From: Kiritimatiellia bacterium
GTDB lineage: Bacteria; Verrucomicrobiota; Kiritimatiellia; RFP12; UBA1067
Reading direction: 5' to 3'
DNA: 51,022 nucleotides
Assembly (NCBI GenBank): GCA_017631385.1
Contig: JAGBTH010000068.1
Coordinates: 1-51,022, forward strand
The position numbers and the translations under genes were made by a program. Position 1 is the stretch's first letter; each line of letters begins with the position of its first letter. The notes under the pieces are model-generated. The model was given only the letters and a program-made list of their open reading frames with translations. It had not been told where the DNA came from and searched no databases. Positions 24,000 through 31,718 of the stretch are shown here, piece by piece.

Positions 24000-26384
24000 T
24001 TAGAAATCATATCCAATAGTGAAGCTGAATACTTCTTCTTCAGCTTCATCTGGCTTCTTAATGGGCGCGGCGAAATCAATACGAATCGGGAACGATGGAA
24101 TATCAATTCTAAATCCAACGCCAGCTGTCCATGCAAAATTATCGCTAAAATCAAAATCGAATTCATCCTCACCGACAGCGCCCATATCGGAGAATACAGC
24201 TATACGTAAATACTTTACAATCGGCACTGTATATTCGGCGTTTAAGCAGAAGAGCGTCTGACCACCCCAAGGCATATAATCGCCGCCACCATCTTTATTA
24301 CGCGAAACCATAGGTGAGACATGACGGTATTCAATACCGCGAATAGACTTAGGTCCGCCTAAGAAAAGTCGATTATAAATCGGTACTTCATCTGAAAGCG
24401 CATCGATAGTCTCAGCTCTTAACGCGAGCATAAGAACATGATTATATTCCTTAAACAAATGGAAATAATTACGATGGTTAAACCCGAGACGCCAATATTC
24501 ATTATCACCACTGGCCAAATCGAAGAAAATACGCGAGCGCGTTCCGCTCTTAGGCGTGCGGAAATTATCTAACTGAGTACGGCTCCAATAAAATCTAGCT
24601 ACAGCTTCAAACGCGTCCCCGTACTTATCATCTTCACCGCCTGGTTCTGCAAGCGAGACTTTCTTACCATTTTTATACCAATAACCATCTTCCATCTCAT
24701 CGAGCTGAATTAATTCAGCTAAAAGCGCGACACCAAAACGACCAAACGCCTGAGTGTGCTTAAGCCCCTTCCATGGCATCCACATAAGAACTGGATAATC
24801 CAGCGAAACCGATCCGCCAGTACGAATTACATCATACTCATCATACCAACGTTGACGACGATACGCCTGAACAGTCAACTCAAGCGCGCGATCCATAAAC
24901 CAAGGCTCAGATACTTCAGCTTCGTATGTCTGAATTCGGGGACCGACCTGCGCATAAAGACGACCCTTCTGACCACCGCCGCGGAAAAGCTTACTAGGCG
25001 CAAAAAGATCGAAATTCGACTGATTAACTTCACCAGAAACATAAACCGAATCTACGGAGCTAGCGCCAACGCCAAAGTTGAATCGACCTGTATTTTTTAA
25101 TTCGTCTACCTCAAAAACCAAATCCCTATACTCAGAGCCATCAGGCGCCTTACCGCGCCCAGAATCCCTAAGCTTATAATTAACGCGGCTAAAGTAATAA
25201 AGGCTCTCAAGACGCTTTTTACTGTTTTCGGCGCGGTCTGCGAGCATTTTATCACCTGGATCTAATTCAATTTCGCGGCGGATTACCTTATCCTTAGTGT
25301 ACTCATTACCCTCGACAACAACTCTGTCAATAACGACTGGCACACCTTCTACTACATCATAAATGATATCAACGACACTAGAATCATCAACTCTAGGTAT
25401 GCGCTTAATATCAACTCTCGATTCAGCTAAGCCTAAATCACCAGAGCCAATAGTAACCGATATGCGCTTAGCCGCCTCATCTAAAATCTTAGCTCCAGCG
25501 ACCGAACCTTCAGCGGGCAACTTACTCTTCTCAAAAACATCCTGAATCGAATAACGCGTAACGCCCGTAATCTTCTGAGTGCCAATCTTATATAAAGCGC
25601 CTTCATTTACCTCAAAAATAAGAGCGTCAACGACCCCTACAGAATTATGAACATACTTAGGATACGACACCTTTACATCAAGATAGCCAAGATCCATATA
25701 ATAAAGCTTAATCTTCTCAACAGCTTGGGCTAAATCATCCTGTGTTATGGGTTTTTCCATAAACCAAGCTCTCGGATCCCAAAATGGCAACACACCAATA
25801 GCCTTACGCAATTCAGATGGGTCTACATTTTCAACTCCAGTAAAATCGTACGTTTTAATTTTAACCAGCGCCCCCTCTTCGACAACAAATGTTACATTGC
25901 AATTATTGCCGCCAGGGATCATCTTTGTAACTGGAATGACCCTAGCATTAGGATAATGTTTTTTAACATAATAATCACGAACCTTTTGAGCCGCTTCAGC
26001 TAATTCGCCCTCGCTATAAAGCGTACCGTCTTTAAGACCGGATTCTGTAAATATCTTAGATTCGCCAAACTCTTTATTACCTTCTACTTTTAACGGTGAT
26101 TGAAAGCGAACCTTGCGATAAACGCTAAAAACAAGCTCTACCCCATCAGCAACGCGCACCGCTTCGGCTTTCACATCTTGATACTCGCCAGAAGTTTTAA
26201 GAGATGTAACATCACTCGTAAGCGTTGCAGGATCATACTCCGAGCCCACTTTAGAAACGCAACGAGCGAGTACAGAGCTTGATTCGCCGCCAAAACCGTC
26301 AAGGACTTTAACCTTTACATTTGTAATTTTAGCTCCATACGCGCTAACGCTAAGAAGCAAGAGTAAGAATACTATTTTTTTCAT
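24000..26384 (-). CDS. bamA: Outer membrane protein assembly factor BamA
   Basis: 794 residues: signal peptide (MKKIVFLLLLLSVSAYGAKI), about five POTRA domains (25-420), then a 16-strand barrel. The conserved barrel motif appears as GGPKSIRGIEYRHVSP, and the protein ends with an aromatic residue (FSFTIGYDF), the usual barrel signature. BamA inserts other beta-barrel proteins in the outer membrane. It heads the operon bamA-skp-lpxD-aroQ-zinc ribbon-mrp-pyrF. An extended -10 sits nine bases before the ATG. Confidence 0.95.
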   Translation of the reverse strand: MKKIVFLLLLLSVSAYGAKITNVKVKVLDGFGGESSSVLARCVSKVGSEYDPATLTSDVTSLKTSGEYQDVKAEAVRVADGVELVFSVYRKVRFQSPLKVEGNKEFGESKIFTESGLKDGTLYSEGELAEAAQKVRDYYVKKHYPNARVIPVTKMIPGGNNCNVTFVVEEGALVKIKTYDFTGVENVDPSELRKAIGVLPFWDPRAWFMEKPITQDDLAQAVEKIKLYYMDLGYLDVKVSYPKYVHNSVGVVDALIFEVNEGALYKIGTQKITGVTRYSIQDVFEKSKLPAEGSVAGAKILDEAAKRISVTIGSGDLGLAESRVDIKRIPRVDDSSVVDIIYDVVEGVPVVIDRVVVEGNEYTKDKVIRREIELDPGDKMLADRAENSKKRLESLYYFSRVNYKLRDSGRGKAPDGSEYRDLVFEVDELKNTGRFNFGVGASSVDSVYVSGEVNQSNFDLFAPSKLFRGGGQKGRLYAQVGPRIQTYEAEVSEPWFMDRALELTVQAYRRQRWYDEYDVIRTGGSVSLDYPVLMWMPWKGLKHTQAFGRFGVALLAELIQLDEMEDGYWYKNGKKVSLAEPGGEDDKYGDAFEAVARFYWSRTQLDNFRTPKSGTRSRIFFDLASGDNEYWRLGFNHRNYFHLFKEYNHVLMLALRAETIDALSDEVPIYNRLFLGGPKSIRGIEYRHVSPMVSRNKDGGGDYMPWGGQTLFCLNAEYTVPIVKYLRIAVFSDMGAVGEDEFDFDFSDNFAWTAGVGFRIDIPSFPIRIDFAAPIKKPDEAEEEVFSFTIGYDF

Positions 26385-26393
26385 AATTGTAAT

Positions 26394-26402
26394 ATTCTAC
26401 CA
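26394..26402 (-). promoter_or_regulatory. Extended -10 element upstream of bamA
   Basis: Minus strand: TGG-TAGAAT, nine bases before the bamA ATG. The distance leaves at most a 2-3 base leader. It matches the pattern at bamD, dxr and the rhamnosidase-like gene. Confidence 0.4.
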
Positions 26403-26405
26403 AAT

Positions 26406-27542
26406 TTATCTCTCAGAGGAAACAGCCAAAAACTCCTTCATAACCTTCTTTAAAGCTTCTCTATCAGGAACTTCTTCATCTGTAAATTTACCAAGGCTAG
26501 TCGGAAAAACGATTGTCTCGGAACCCTTCGACAACCTCCAGGCATCAAGACCAAAAAGAATATTATCAGCCTGCGAAAGAAGGTGGTGACTATGATCTAG
26601 CCCTTCTAAAGCCCCACAATCAGCTAACGCCCTACAAACTAACTCCTGATCAGACTCCTTCATAAGACGCTTCTCAACAGCATAAGCACAATCAATACAA
26701 ATACCGATAGGTACCGCATAACCATGAGGCAACTTATAACCACTCATCGATTCAAGACGATTCGCACTCCAAAGAGCGAAATCTGTAGCGCCCTTCTTAA
26801 CGCGAGACTCTACCGCTGCGATAAGAATTTCTTTAAACACCTTTAAATCGCGGTTTTTAAGCTTTTCAACTACCTTAGCGAACTTCTTCATAAGCGAAGA
26901 ATCCTTAACAGCAGCATGTCGTACAATTTCGCCTAAACCGCCGCACCATACACCATCTAATACTGTAGAAGCGAAAGCTACATCAATTACAACGCTATCA
27001 GGAATACACGGAACGCGCAGAGCATCTTTAACACTCTGATAATCTATAGCCGCCATCTCTGCATACGCGGCATCAACCATCGCCGCGGGCGTCGTAGGAA
27101 CGCGAACTAACTTTACTCCGCCGCGCGCCTGAGATGCGACATACCCCGCTATATCTAGCGTAGCCCCGCCTCCTAACGCTATAACTATATCATTAGCCCC
27201 GATTTTAGAGTCTACCATAGACGCAACAAGCGTCATAACGCTTTGAAAATTATCAGACTTATTCTTCTCGCCCCCGCTTAAAACAACTGGAGCCGAGGCC
27301 ATCTTTACACCATATCTCTGAAAATACTTGCCAATTCTAGTTCCAAGCGACTGAGTCTTTTGGACTACATTCTGATCAGCTACTAAAAGTACATTAGGAG
27401 TTTCAGACTGAGCGAGCGAGCGAAGAATATCCGAAAACGCCGCATTATCCTCAGCGAATAAATCATCAACAAAGTTAACCGTGTAACTCTTTTTAATTTC
27501 ACATTCTATTTGAATAGAATTCTTATCACGTGCCTTAGCCAT
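26406..27542 (-). CDS. AroB-like (3-dehydroquinate synthase superfamily) protein with altered active site
   Basis: 378 residues. The sugar-phosphate cyclase fold is clear: LSGGEKNKSDN (89-99), ALGGGATLDIAGYVASQARG (122-141), VKLVRVPTTPAAMVD (143-157), GGLGEIVRHA (201-210) and LPHGYAVPIG (271-280). True dehydroquinate synthases have a GGKT-x-(I/V)-N loop after PTT and an NxGHT-x-GHA segment for zinc; here these positions read AAYAEMAAIDY and SANRLESMSGY. It may be an EboD-like or other cyclase, or a degenerate AroB. It follows recN with a 31-base gap. Its substrate cannot be set from sequence. Confidence 0.75.
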   Translation of the reverse strand: MAKARDKNSIQIECEIKKSYTVNFVDDLFAEDNAAFSDILRSLAQSETPNVLLVADQNVVQKTQSLGTRIGKYFQRYGVKMASAPVVLSGGEKNKSDNFQSVMTLVASMVDSKIGANDIVIALGGGATLDIAGYVASQARGGVKLVRVPTTPAAMVDAAYAEMAAIDYQSVKDALRVPCIPDSVVIDVAFASTVLDGVWCGGLGEIVRHAAVKDSSLMKKFAKVVEKLKNRDLKVFKEILIAAVESRVKKGATDFALWSANRLESMSGYKLPHGYAVPIGICIDCAYAVEKRLMKESDQELVCRALADCGALEGLDHSHHLLSQADNILFGLDAWRLSKGSETIVFPTSLGKFTDEEVPDREALKKVMKEFLAVSSER

Positions 27543-27573
27543 ATTATAACTTTCTCTTTCTTGAAACTAAATT

Positions 27574-29244
27574 TTACTTTTTCGCCGCACTCGCCAAAAG
27601 TTCTTTAGCGTGCTCACCAACAATTGGCATCGACGCCTCGCCACCGAGCATACGAGCAATTTCCTTAACGCGCTCCTTATCAACGACCTCTTTAATAGCC
27701 GTTAAAGTTCGCCCACCGACAACTGATTTCGAAACTACTAAATGCCGCGAAGCGAAAACAGCGCTCTGGGGTAAATGAGTAATCGCGATTACCTGGCGCT
27801 TTGAGCCTATAAGTCGCATTTTCTCACCGACCTGCCGAGCGACTTCGCCACCGACATTAGCATCAATCTCATCAAAAATAACAGTATCAGCCCCATCATT
27901 AAGCGCGAGTACGCTCTTTAGCGCTAACATAACGCGCGCTATTTCGCCAGAGCTCGCGATTTCGGCGAGTGGTTTCGCGCTCTCGCCGAGATTAGGCTCG
28001 AACATATAACAAACCTTCTCGCACCCGCCACTAGTAGGCTCAGTTTTCTCGAAATCGACATAAAACTTAGCCTTTAAAAACCCAAGATCGCGGAGCTGGC
28101 GCGTAACTAATCTAGAAAGTTTCTCACCCGCCATACTGCGCTCTTTAGAAAGTTTAGCGCCAACCTTTTTTACAGTCTCAAGCGCCGCGCTCTCAGCTTT
28201 ACGAAGTTGAGCGAGTTTAACATCAAACCCTTCAATCGAATCTAATCTCTCGCGTTTAGCCGATAAAACCGCCAAAAGCGCTTCAACTGTATTCTCGCCA
28301 TTTTTAAGGTACTTACGCTTAAGACGATTAATTATCGACAATCTCGCATCAAGCTCTTCTAATTCAGCTGGATCAGCATCGATTTTCGTCATCGCATCGG
28401 CGATTGCTCGCGAAAGCTCTTGAATCTTAATGGTCGCATCTTCAGCTTCATTAGCCCAATCGTCAGATTCTTTAAAATACTTTTTAAGACGATTAAATTT
28501 AGGCTGCAAAGAAATAAGACGCTCAGCTACGCCATTATCCCCACCTAAAACATCAGCTATGGAACTGGCGATTTCGACAATTTCTTCGGCATGAGCAGCA
28601 GCGGCATGACGCTCCTCAATTTCATCATCTTCTATCGTAAGTCTAGCCGCCTCTAACTCACCAACCTGATAACGAAGAAGATCTAATTCATCTTCTGACG
28701 CCGTAGACGAAAGTAGCGAATCTATCTCAGAGCGTTTCGCAGCTAACTCTCTCCACGCCTTAGAATATTCTTCTAAATCAATCTTGGCGCTCTTATCGAG
28801 CGTATGACGTTGAAATGATTCTTCTAATAAACTCTGATTAGCGCGAGCGCCATGAATATCTACTAAAACTCTAGCTAAATTTTTAAGTGTAGTTAAAGTA
28901 GTTCTCGAATCATTGACCCATACCTTACCGGCGCCAGAGCCAGAAAGTACGCGGCGAATAATAAGCTCGCCATCTTCACAATTAGGTAGCCCCGCATCAG
29001 ACAAAACAGAATTCACCAAGTCGCGCTTCTCGCCGACCTCAAATTCCGCTTCGATACGGGAATTCTCTTCACCATCACGAACAGAAGAAGCATCAGACCT
29101 GGCGCCTAAAGCTAGCCCAATAGCGCCCATAATAACGCTTTTACCAGATCCTGTCTCGCCCGTCAAAACATTAAGCCCAGGAGCGAAATCAACTTCTGCC
29201 TTTTCAATAATGGCAAGATTCGAAATAGAAAGCCGAGTAATCAT
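27574..29244 (-). CDS. recN: DNA repair protein RecN
   Basis: 556-residue SMC-like ATPase in double-strand break repair. Walker A is TGETGSGKSVI (28-38), followed by LALGARSDAS (44-53); the signature and Walker B regions are near the end (IASSGEIARVMLALKSVLA and VIFDEIDANVGGEVARQVG, then ITHLPQSA). The middle is a long coiled coil, as expected. The Arg49 codon in LGARSDAS is AGG at 29098-29100, useful as evidence for AGG meaning arginine here. Only 18 bases separate its ATG from the upstream tRNA, so it is probably co-transcribed with the tRNAs. Confidence 0.96.
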   Translation of the reverse strand: MITRLSISNLAIIEKAEVDFAPGLNVLTGETGSGKSVIMGAIGLALGARSDASSVRDGEENSRIEAEFEVGEKRDLVNSVLSDAGLPNCEDGELIIRRVLSGSGAGKVWVNDSRTTLTTLKNLARVLVDIHGARANQSLLEESFQRHTLDKSAKIDLEEYSKAWRELAAKRSEIDSLLSSTASEDELDLLRYQVGELEAARLTIEDDEIEERHAAAAHAEEIVEIASSIADVLGGDNGVAERLISLQPKFNRLKKYFKESDDWANEAEDATIKIQELSRAIADAMTKIDADPAELEELDARLSIINRLKRKYLKNGENTVEALLAVLSAKRERLDSIEGFDVKLAQLRKAESAALETVKKVGAKLSKERSMAGEKLSRLVTRQLRDLGFLKAKFYVDFEKTEPTSGGCEKVCYMFEPNLGESAKPLAEIASSGEIARVMLALKSVLALNDGADTVIFDEIDANVGGEVARQVGEKMRLIGSKRQVIAITHLPQSAVFASRHLVVSKSVVGGRTLTAIKEVVDKERVKEIARMLGGEASMPIVGEHAKELLASAAKK

Positions 29245-29262
29245 TCACCAACACACACACAA

Positions 29263-29336
29263 TGGAGCGGGCGATGGGAATCGAACCCACGTAAGAAGCT
29301 TAGGAAGCTCCTATTCTGCCATTGAATTACGCCCGC
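29263..29336 (-). tRNA. tRNA with glycine-type body and CCT anticodon (formally Arg-AGG)
   Basis: Folds by eye to a complete 74-base cloverleaf with CCA encoded. Acceptor GCGGGCG/CGCCCGC, D stem ATTC/GAAT, anticodon stem GGAGC/GCTTC, loop TTCCTAA, 4-base variable loop TTAC, T arm GTGGG-TTCGATT-CCCAT, discriminator T. The anticodon by position is CCT (29302-29304), which pairs with AGG. The body (G1-C72, C2-G71, G3-C70, T73, short variable loop) is that of bacterial tRNA-Gly(CCC), which differs here only by T instead of C at position 36 in the anticodon. tRNA-Arg usually has A or G at 73. Amino acid identity is uncertain. Confidence 0.85.
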
Positions 29337-29349
29337 GGGGAAACTTAAT

Positions 29350-29441
29350 TGGCGGAGAGAGAGGGATTCGAACCCCCGATACCCTTGCGGGTATGCATGA
29401 TTTCGAGTCATGTGCATTCAACCAGGCTCTGCCATCTCTCC
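29350..29441 (-). tRNA. tRNA-Ser (anticodon CGA), CCA encoded
   Basis: A 92-base class II tRNA. GGAGAGA pairs with TCTCTCC, the anticodon stem is CATGA/TCATG with loop CTCGAAA, so the anticodon CGA (29403-29405) reads TCG. The long variable arm ATACCC-GCAA-GGGTAT is typical of serine tRNAs, as is the G discriminator before CCA. It lies 13 bases upstream of the Gly/Arg-type tRNA. Confidence 0.96.
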
Positions 29442-29456
29442 ATGCAAGTGGCGAAT

Positions 29457-29486
29457 ATGATACCAAAACTCCCCCCTAAAAGTCAA
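29457..29486 (-). promoter_or_regulatory. Promoter for the tRNA-Ser / tRNA / recN unit
   Basis: Minus strand: TTGACT at 29481-29486, 18-base spacer, TATCAT at 29457-29462 with TGG before it. The tRNA-Ser starts 15 bases downstream. No terminator is seen between the tRNAs and recN. Confidence 0.65.
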
Positions 29487-29504
29487 TACCCCCGACTAAC
29501 TAGA

Positions 29505-31718
29505 TTATGCCGTAATCGATAATAATCCCGAAAGCGATGTGCGGCGCTCGCGAACAGTATTCGTTTGGATCGCCTTATCTACCGCGTATGGAACTCCAAT
29601 AACCAAAACAAGTTTTTTGCCGCGCGTTATCGCTGTATATAGCAGATTTCGCTGAAGCATAACATAATGCTGAGTATGAACTATTACCACTACTGCAGGA
29701 TATTCACTACCTTGGGACTTATGAATCGTTGTAGCGTAAGCTAAAACCAGCTCGTCCAAATCGCCCGCATCATAACTAACTGGCCTACCATCAAATGAAA
29801 CTACCATCTTTCGGTCTAGGGGATCAACCGACTTAACAAATCCTGTATCGCCATTATAAACATCCTTATCGTAATTATTCCTAAGCTGCATTACTCTATC
29901 GCCAACCCGGAACGCTCCTCCAGCCCGAATTATCGCATCGCCCTTAGGATTAAGAGCCTTTTGAAGCTCAAAATTCAGATTCTCTGTCCCTAAAAGATTA
30001 CGTCGCATCGGCGTTAACACTTGGATATCCTCTAATGGTTTTAGACCGAACTTACGCGGGATGCGCTCTGTCATAAACTCTATCGCCCTTTTGACGCATA
30101 TCTCAGCGTCTTCGCAGCGTACAAAATAGAAATCACTATCACCTGAAGCGATTTCGAAAGGTAAGCCTTGATTTACATTATGAGCGTTGCGAACTATTAA
30201 GCCCGATACATCTTGACGAAAGATTAAATCCAACTTCGTTGACGCAATTGCGCCTGATGAGATAAAATCTCCTAGTACACTACCAGGTCCAACGCTCGGC
30301 AGCTGATCTGTATCGCCAACCCATACTACAGACGCACCATCGGGAATCGCCGATAATAAATTAGCCGCCAGTTTAATATCAATCATCGAAGTCTCATCAA
30401 AAATAAAGACATCACCCTCATACCTATTACTTTCATCGAAAGTAAAACGATTCGTTACAGGATTCCACTTTAAAAGCCTATGAATCGTCTGGGCTTCAAC
30501 ACCGACTGATTCTGTCATGCGCTTAGCCGCGCGACCTGTGGGAGCTGCGAGTACGACTTTAAGATTTCGTCTTTTATAAACCTCGACTAGCGCTCTAACT
30601 ATCGTAGTTTTACCAACACCAGGGCCACCTGTAATTATAGAAAACTTATTTTCTAAACACCGCTTTAGTGCGAGTGATTGGGCTGAGGCCAGATTAAACC
30701 CCGCTTTTGACTGCCACCATTCTAAAGCTTTATCAGCATCTATCGGCTTAAACGATGAAGGCGCAGCGAGAATGCGACGAACATTTTTAGCTACTTTACA
30801 TTCGGAGGCATAAATATGCCTTAAGCAAATCTTCCTTACTCCACCTTCTACATCCGCAGGTAGCGCTACTATACGCGAGGCTGTAATTTCATCTTCTAAA
30901 GCTGACGAGAGAATCTCAGTCGCTATTCCCGTAAGCTCGTTCGCATGCAAGAGTAGATCATTCTCATAAGTCCAGCAATGCCCCGCGTCTTCAGCCTCAG
31001 TTTCGAGCGTATACGATATTGTCGCGCGTGCGCGCAATGGCGAATCAGACGGAATACCAACCGAAAGAGCAATTTTATCGGCTGTAGCGAAGCCAATCCC
31101 CCAAATATCGCGGCACAACTGATAAGGATCACCCTTTATTATCGCTATTGCGTCTGGACCGTATTTACGCACAATTTTAGTCATTTTAGCGACGCTAATA
31201 CCATACGTCTGACCAAAAATCATACTCTCACGCATCGTTTCGTTGGCATGCCAACTCTTTCGAATCTGCTCTATTTTAGATCGACCTAATTTAGGAACTT
31301 CTGAAAGCCTCGCGGATTGATGCGATAAAACATAAAGCGTATCTTCACCAAATTTAGAAACTATGCGTTTAGCTAAAACCTTACCAATACCCTTAATAAG
31401 GCCTGAGGCTAAGTACCGTTCAATACCAACTAATGATTTAGGCGCCACGCACACTATTTCATCAGCCTTAAACTGACGACCGTGAACCTTATCCGAAACC
31501 CAACGCCCCTTAGCGGAAACTTCCTCTCCCTCCCACGCAGCTTGAGTTTTACCAACTATCGTAATCTCGCGCGCTCTAGCAAGTTCAAACTCCGAGGGAG
31601 GCTCTACATGAAGAACCGTATATCCATTCTCTTCGTTACGATAAACGACGCTTTTAATTACGCCGCCTACCGTTTCGAGCTCTTCTGTATTACCGCTATC
31701 TTTTGGAGTCGACGCCAT
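29505..31718 (-). CDS. recD2: ATP-dependent helicase RecD2 (YrrC family)
   Basis: 737-residue SF1B 5'-3' helicase. An N-terminal OB-like region and helix-hairpin-helix motifs (GIGKVLAKRIVSKFG near 110-124) mark the RecD2 rather than the RecBCD-type RecD. Walker A is ITGGPGVGKTTIV (362-374); later motifs include AAPTGRAAKRMTE, FIFDETSMID, WVGDTDQLPSVGPG and, at the C-terminus, YATTIHKSQGSEYPAVV. Several AGG codons occur, one at the Arg of VMQLRNNYDKDV (29880-29882), where relatives have Arg or Lys. No RecB/RecC genes are nearby. It overlaps the rhamnosidase-like gene stop by one base. Confidence 0.95.
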   Translation of the reverse strand: MASTPKDSGNTEELETVGGVIKSVVYRNEENGYTVLHVEPPSEFELARAREITIVGKTQAAWEGEEVSAKGRWVSDKVHGRQFKADEIVCVAPKSLVGIERYLASGLIKGIGKVLAKRIVSKFGEDTLYVLSHQSARLSEVPKLGRSKIEQIRKSWHANETMRESMIFGQTYGISVAKMTKIVRKYGPDAIAIIKGDPYQLCRDIWGIGFATADKIALSVGIPSDSPLRARATISYTLETEAEDAGHCWTYENDLLLHANELTGIATEILSSALEDEITASRIVALPADVEGGVRKICLRHIYASECKVAKNVRRILAAPSSFKPIDADKALEWWQSKAGFNLASAQSLALKRCLENKFSIITGGPGVGKTTIVRALVEVYKRRNLKVVLAAPTGRAAKRMTESVGVEAQTIHRLLKWNPVTNRFTFDESNRYEGDVFIFDETSMIDIKLAANLLSAIPDGASVVWVGDTDQLPSVGPGSVLGDFISSGAIASTKLDLIFRQDVSGLIVRNAHNVNQGLPFEIASGDSDFYFVRCEDAEICVKRAIEFMTERIPRKFGLKPLEDIQVLTPMRRNLLGTENLNFELQKALNPKGDAIIRAGGAFRVGDRVMQLRNNYDKDVYNGDTGFVKSVDPLDRKMVVSFDGRPVSYDAGDLDELVLAYATTIHKSQGSEYPAVVVIVHTQHYVMLQRNLLYTAITRGKKLVLVIGVPYAVDKAIQTNTVRERRTSLSGLLSITA

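Noticed and set aside
23429..24172. 247-residue form of skp
   Set aside because: The extra 65 codons lie within bamA in another frame; signal peptide and ribosome-binding site fix the start at 23977.
29249..29260. CA dinucleotide run between recN and the tRNA
   Set aside because: Only about six units and no sign of a functional role; likely chance in a short spacer.
29263..29336. Codon reassignment AGG to glycine based on the Gly-type tRNA
   Set aside because: AGG stands at a conserved arginine in RecN and at an Arg/Lys site in RecD2, so the standard meaning fits better; the tRNA itself remains odd.
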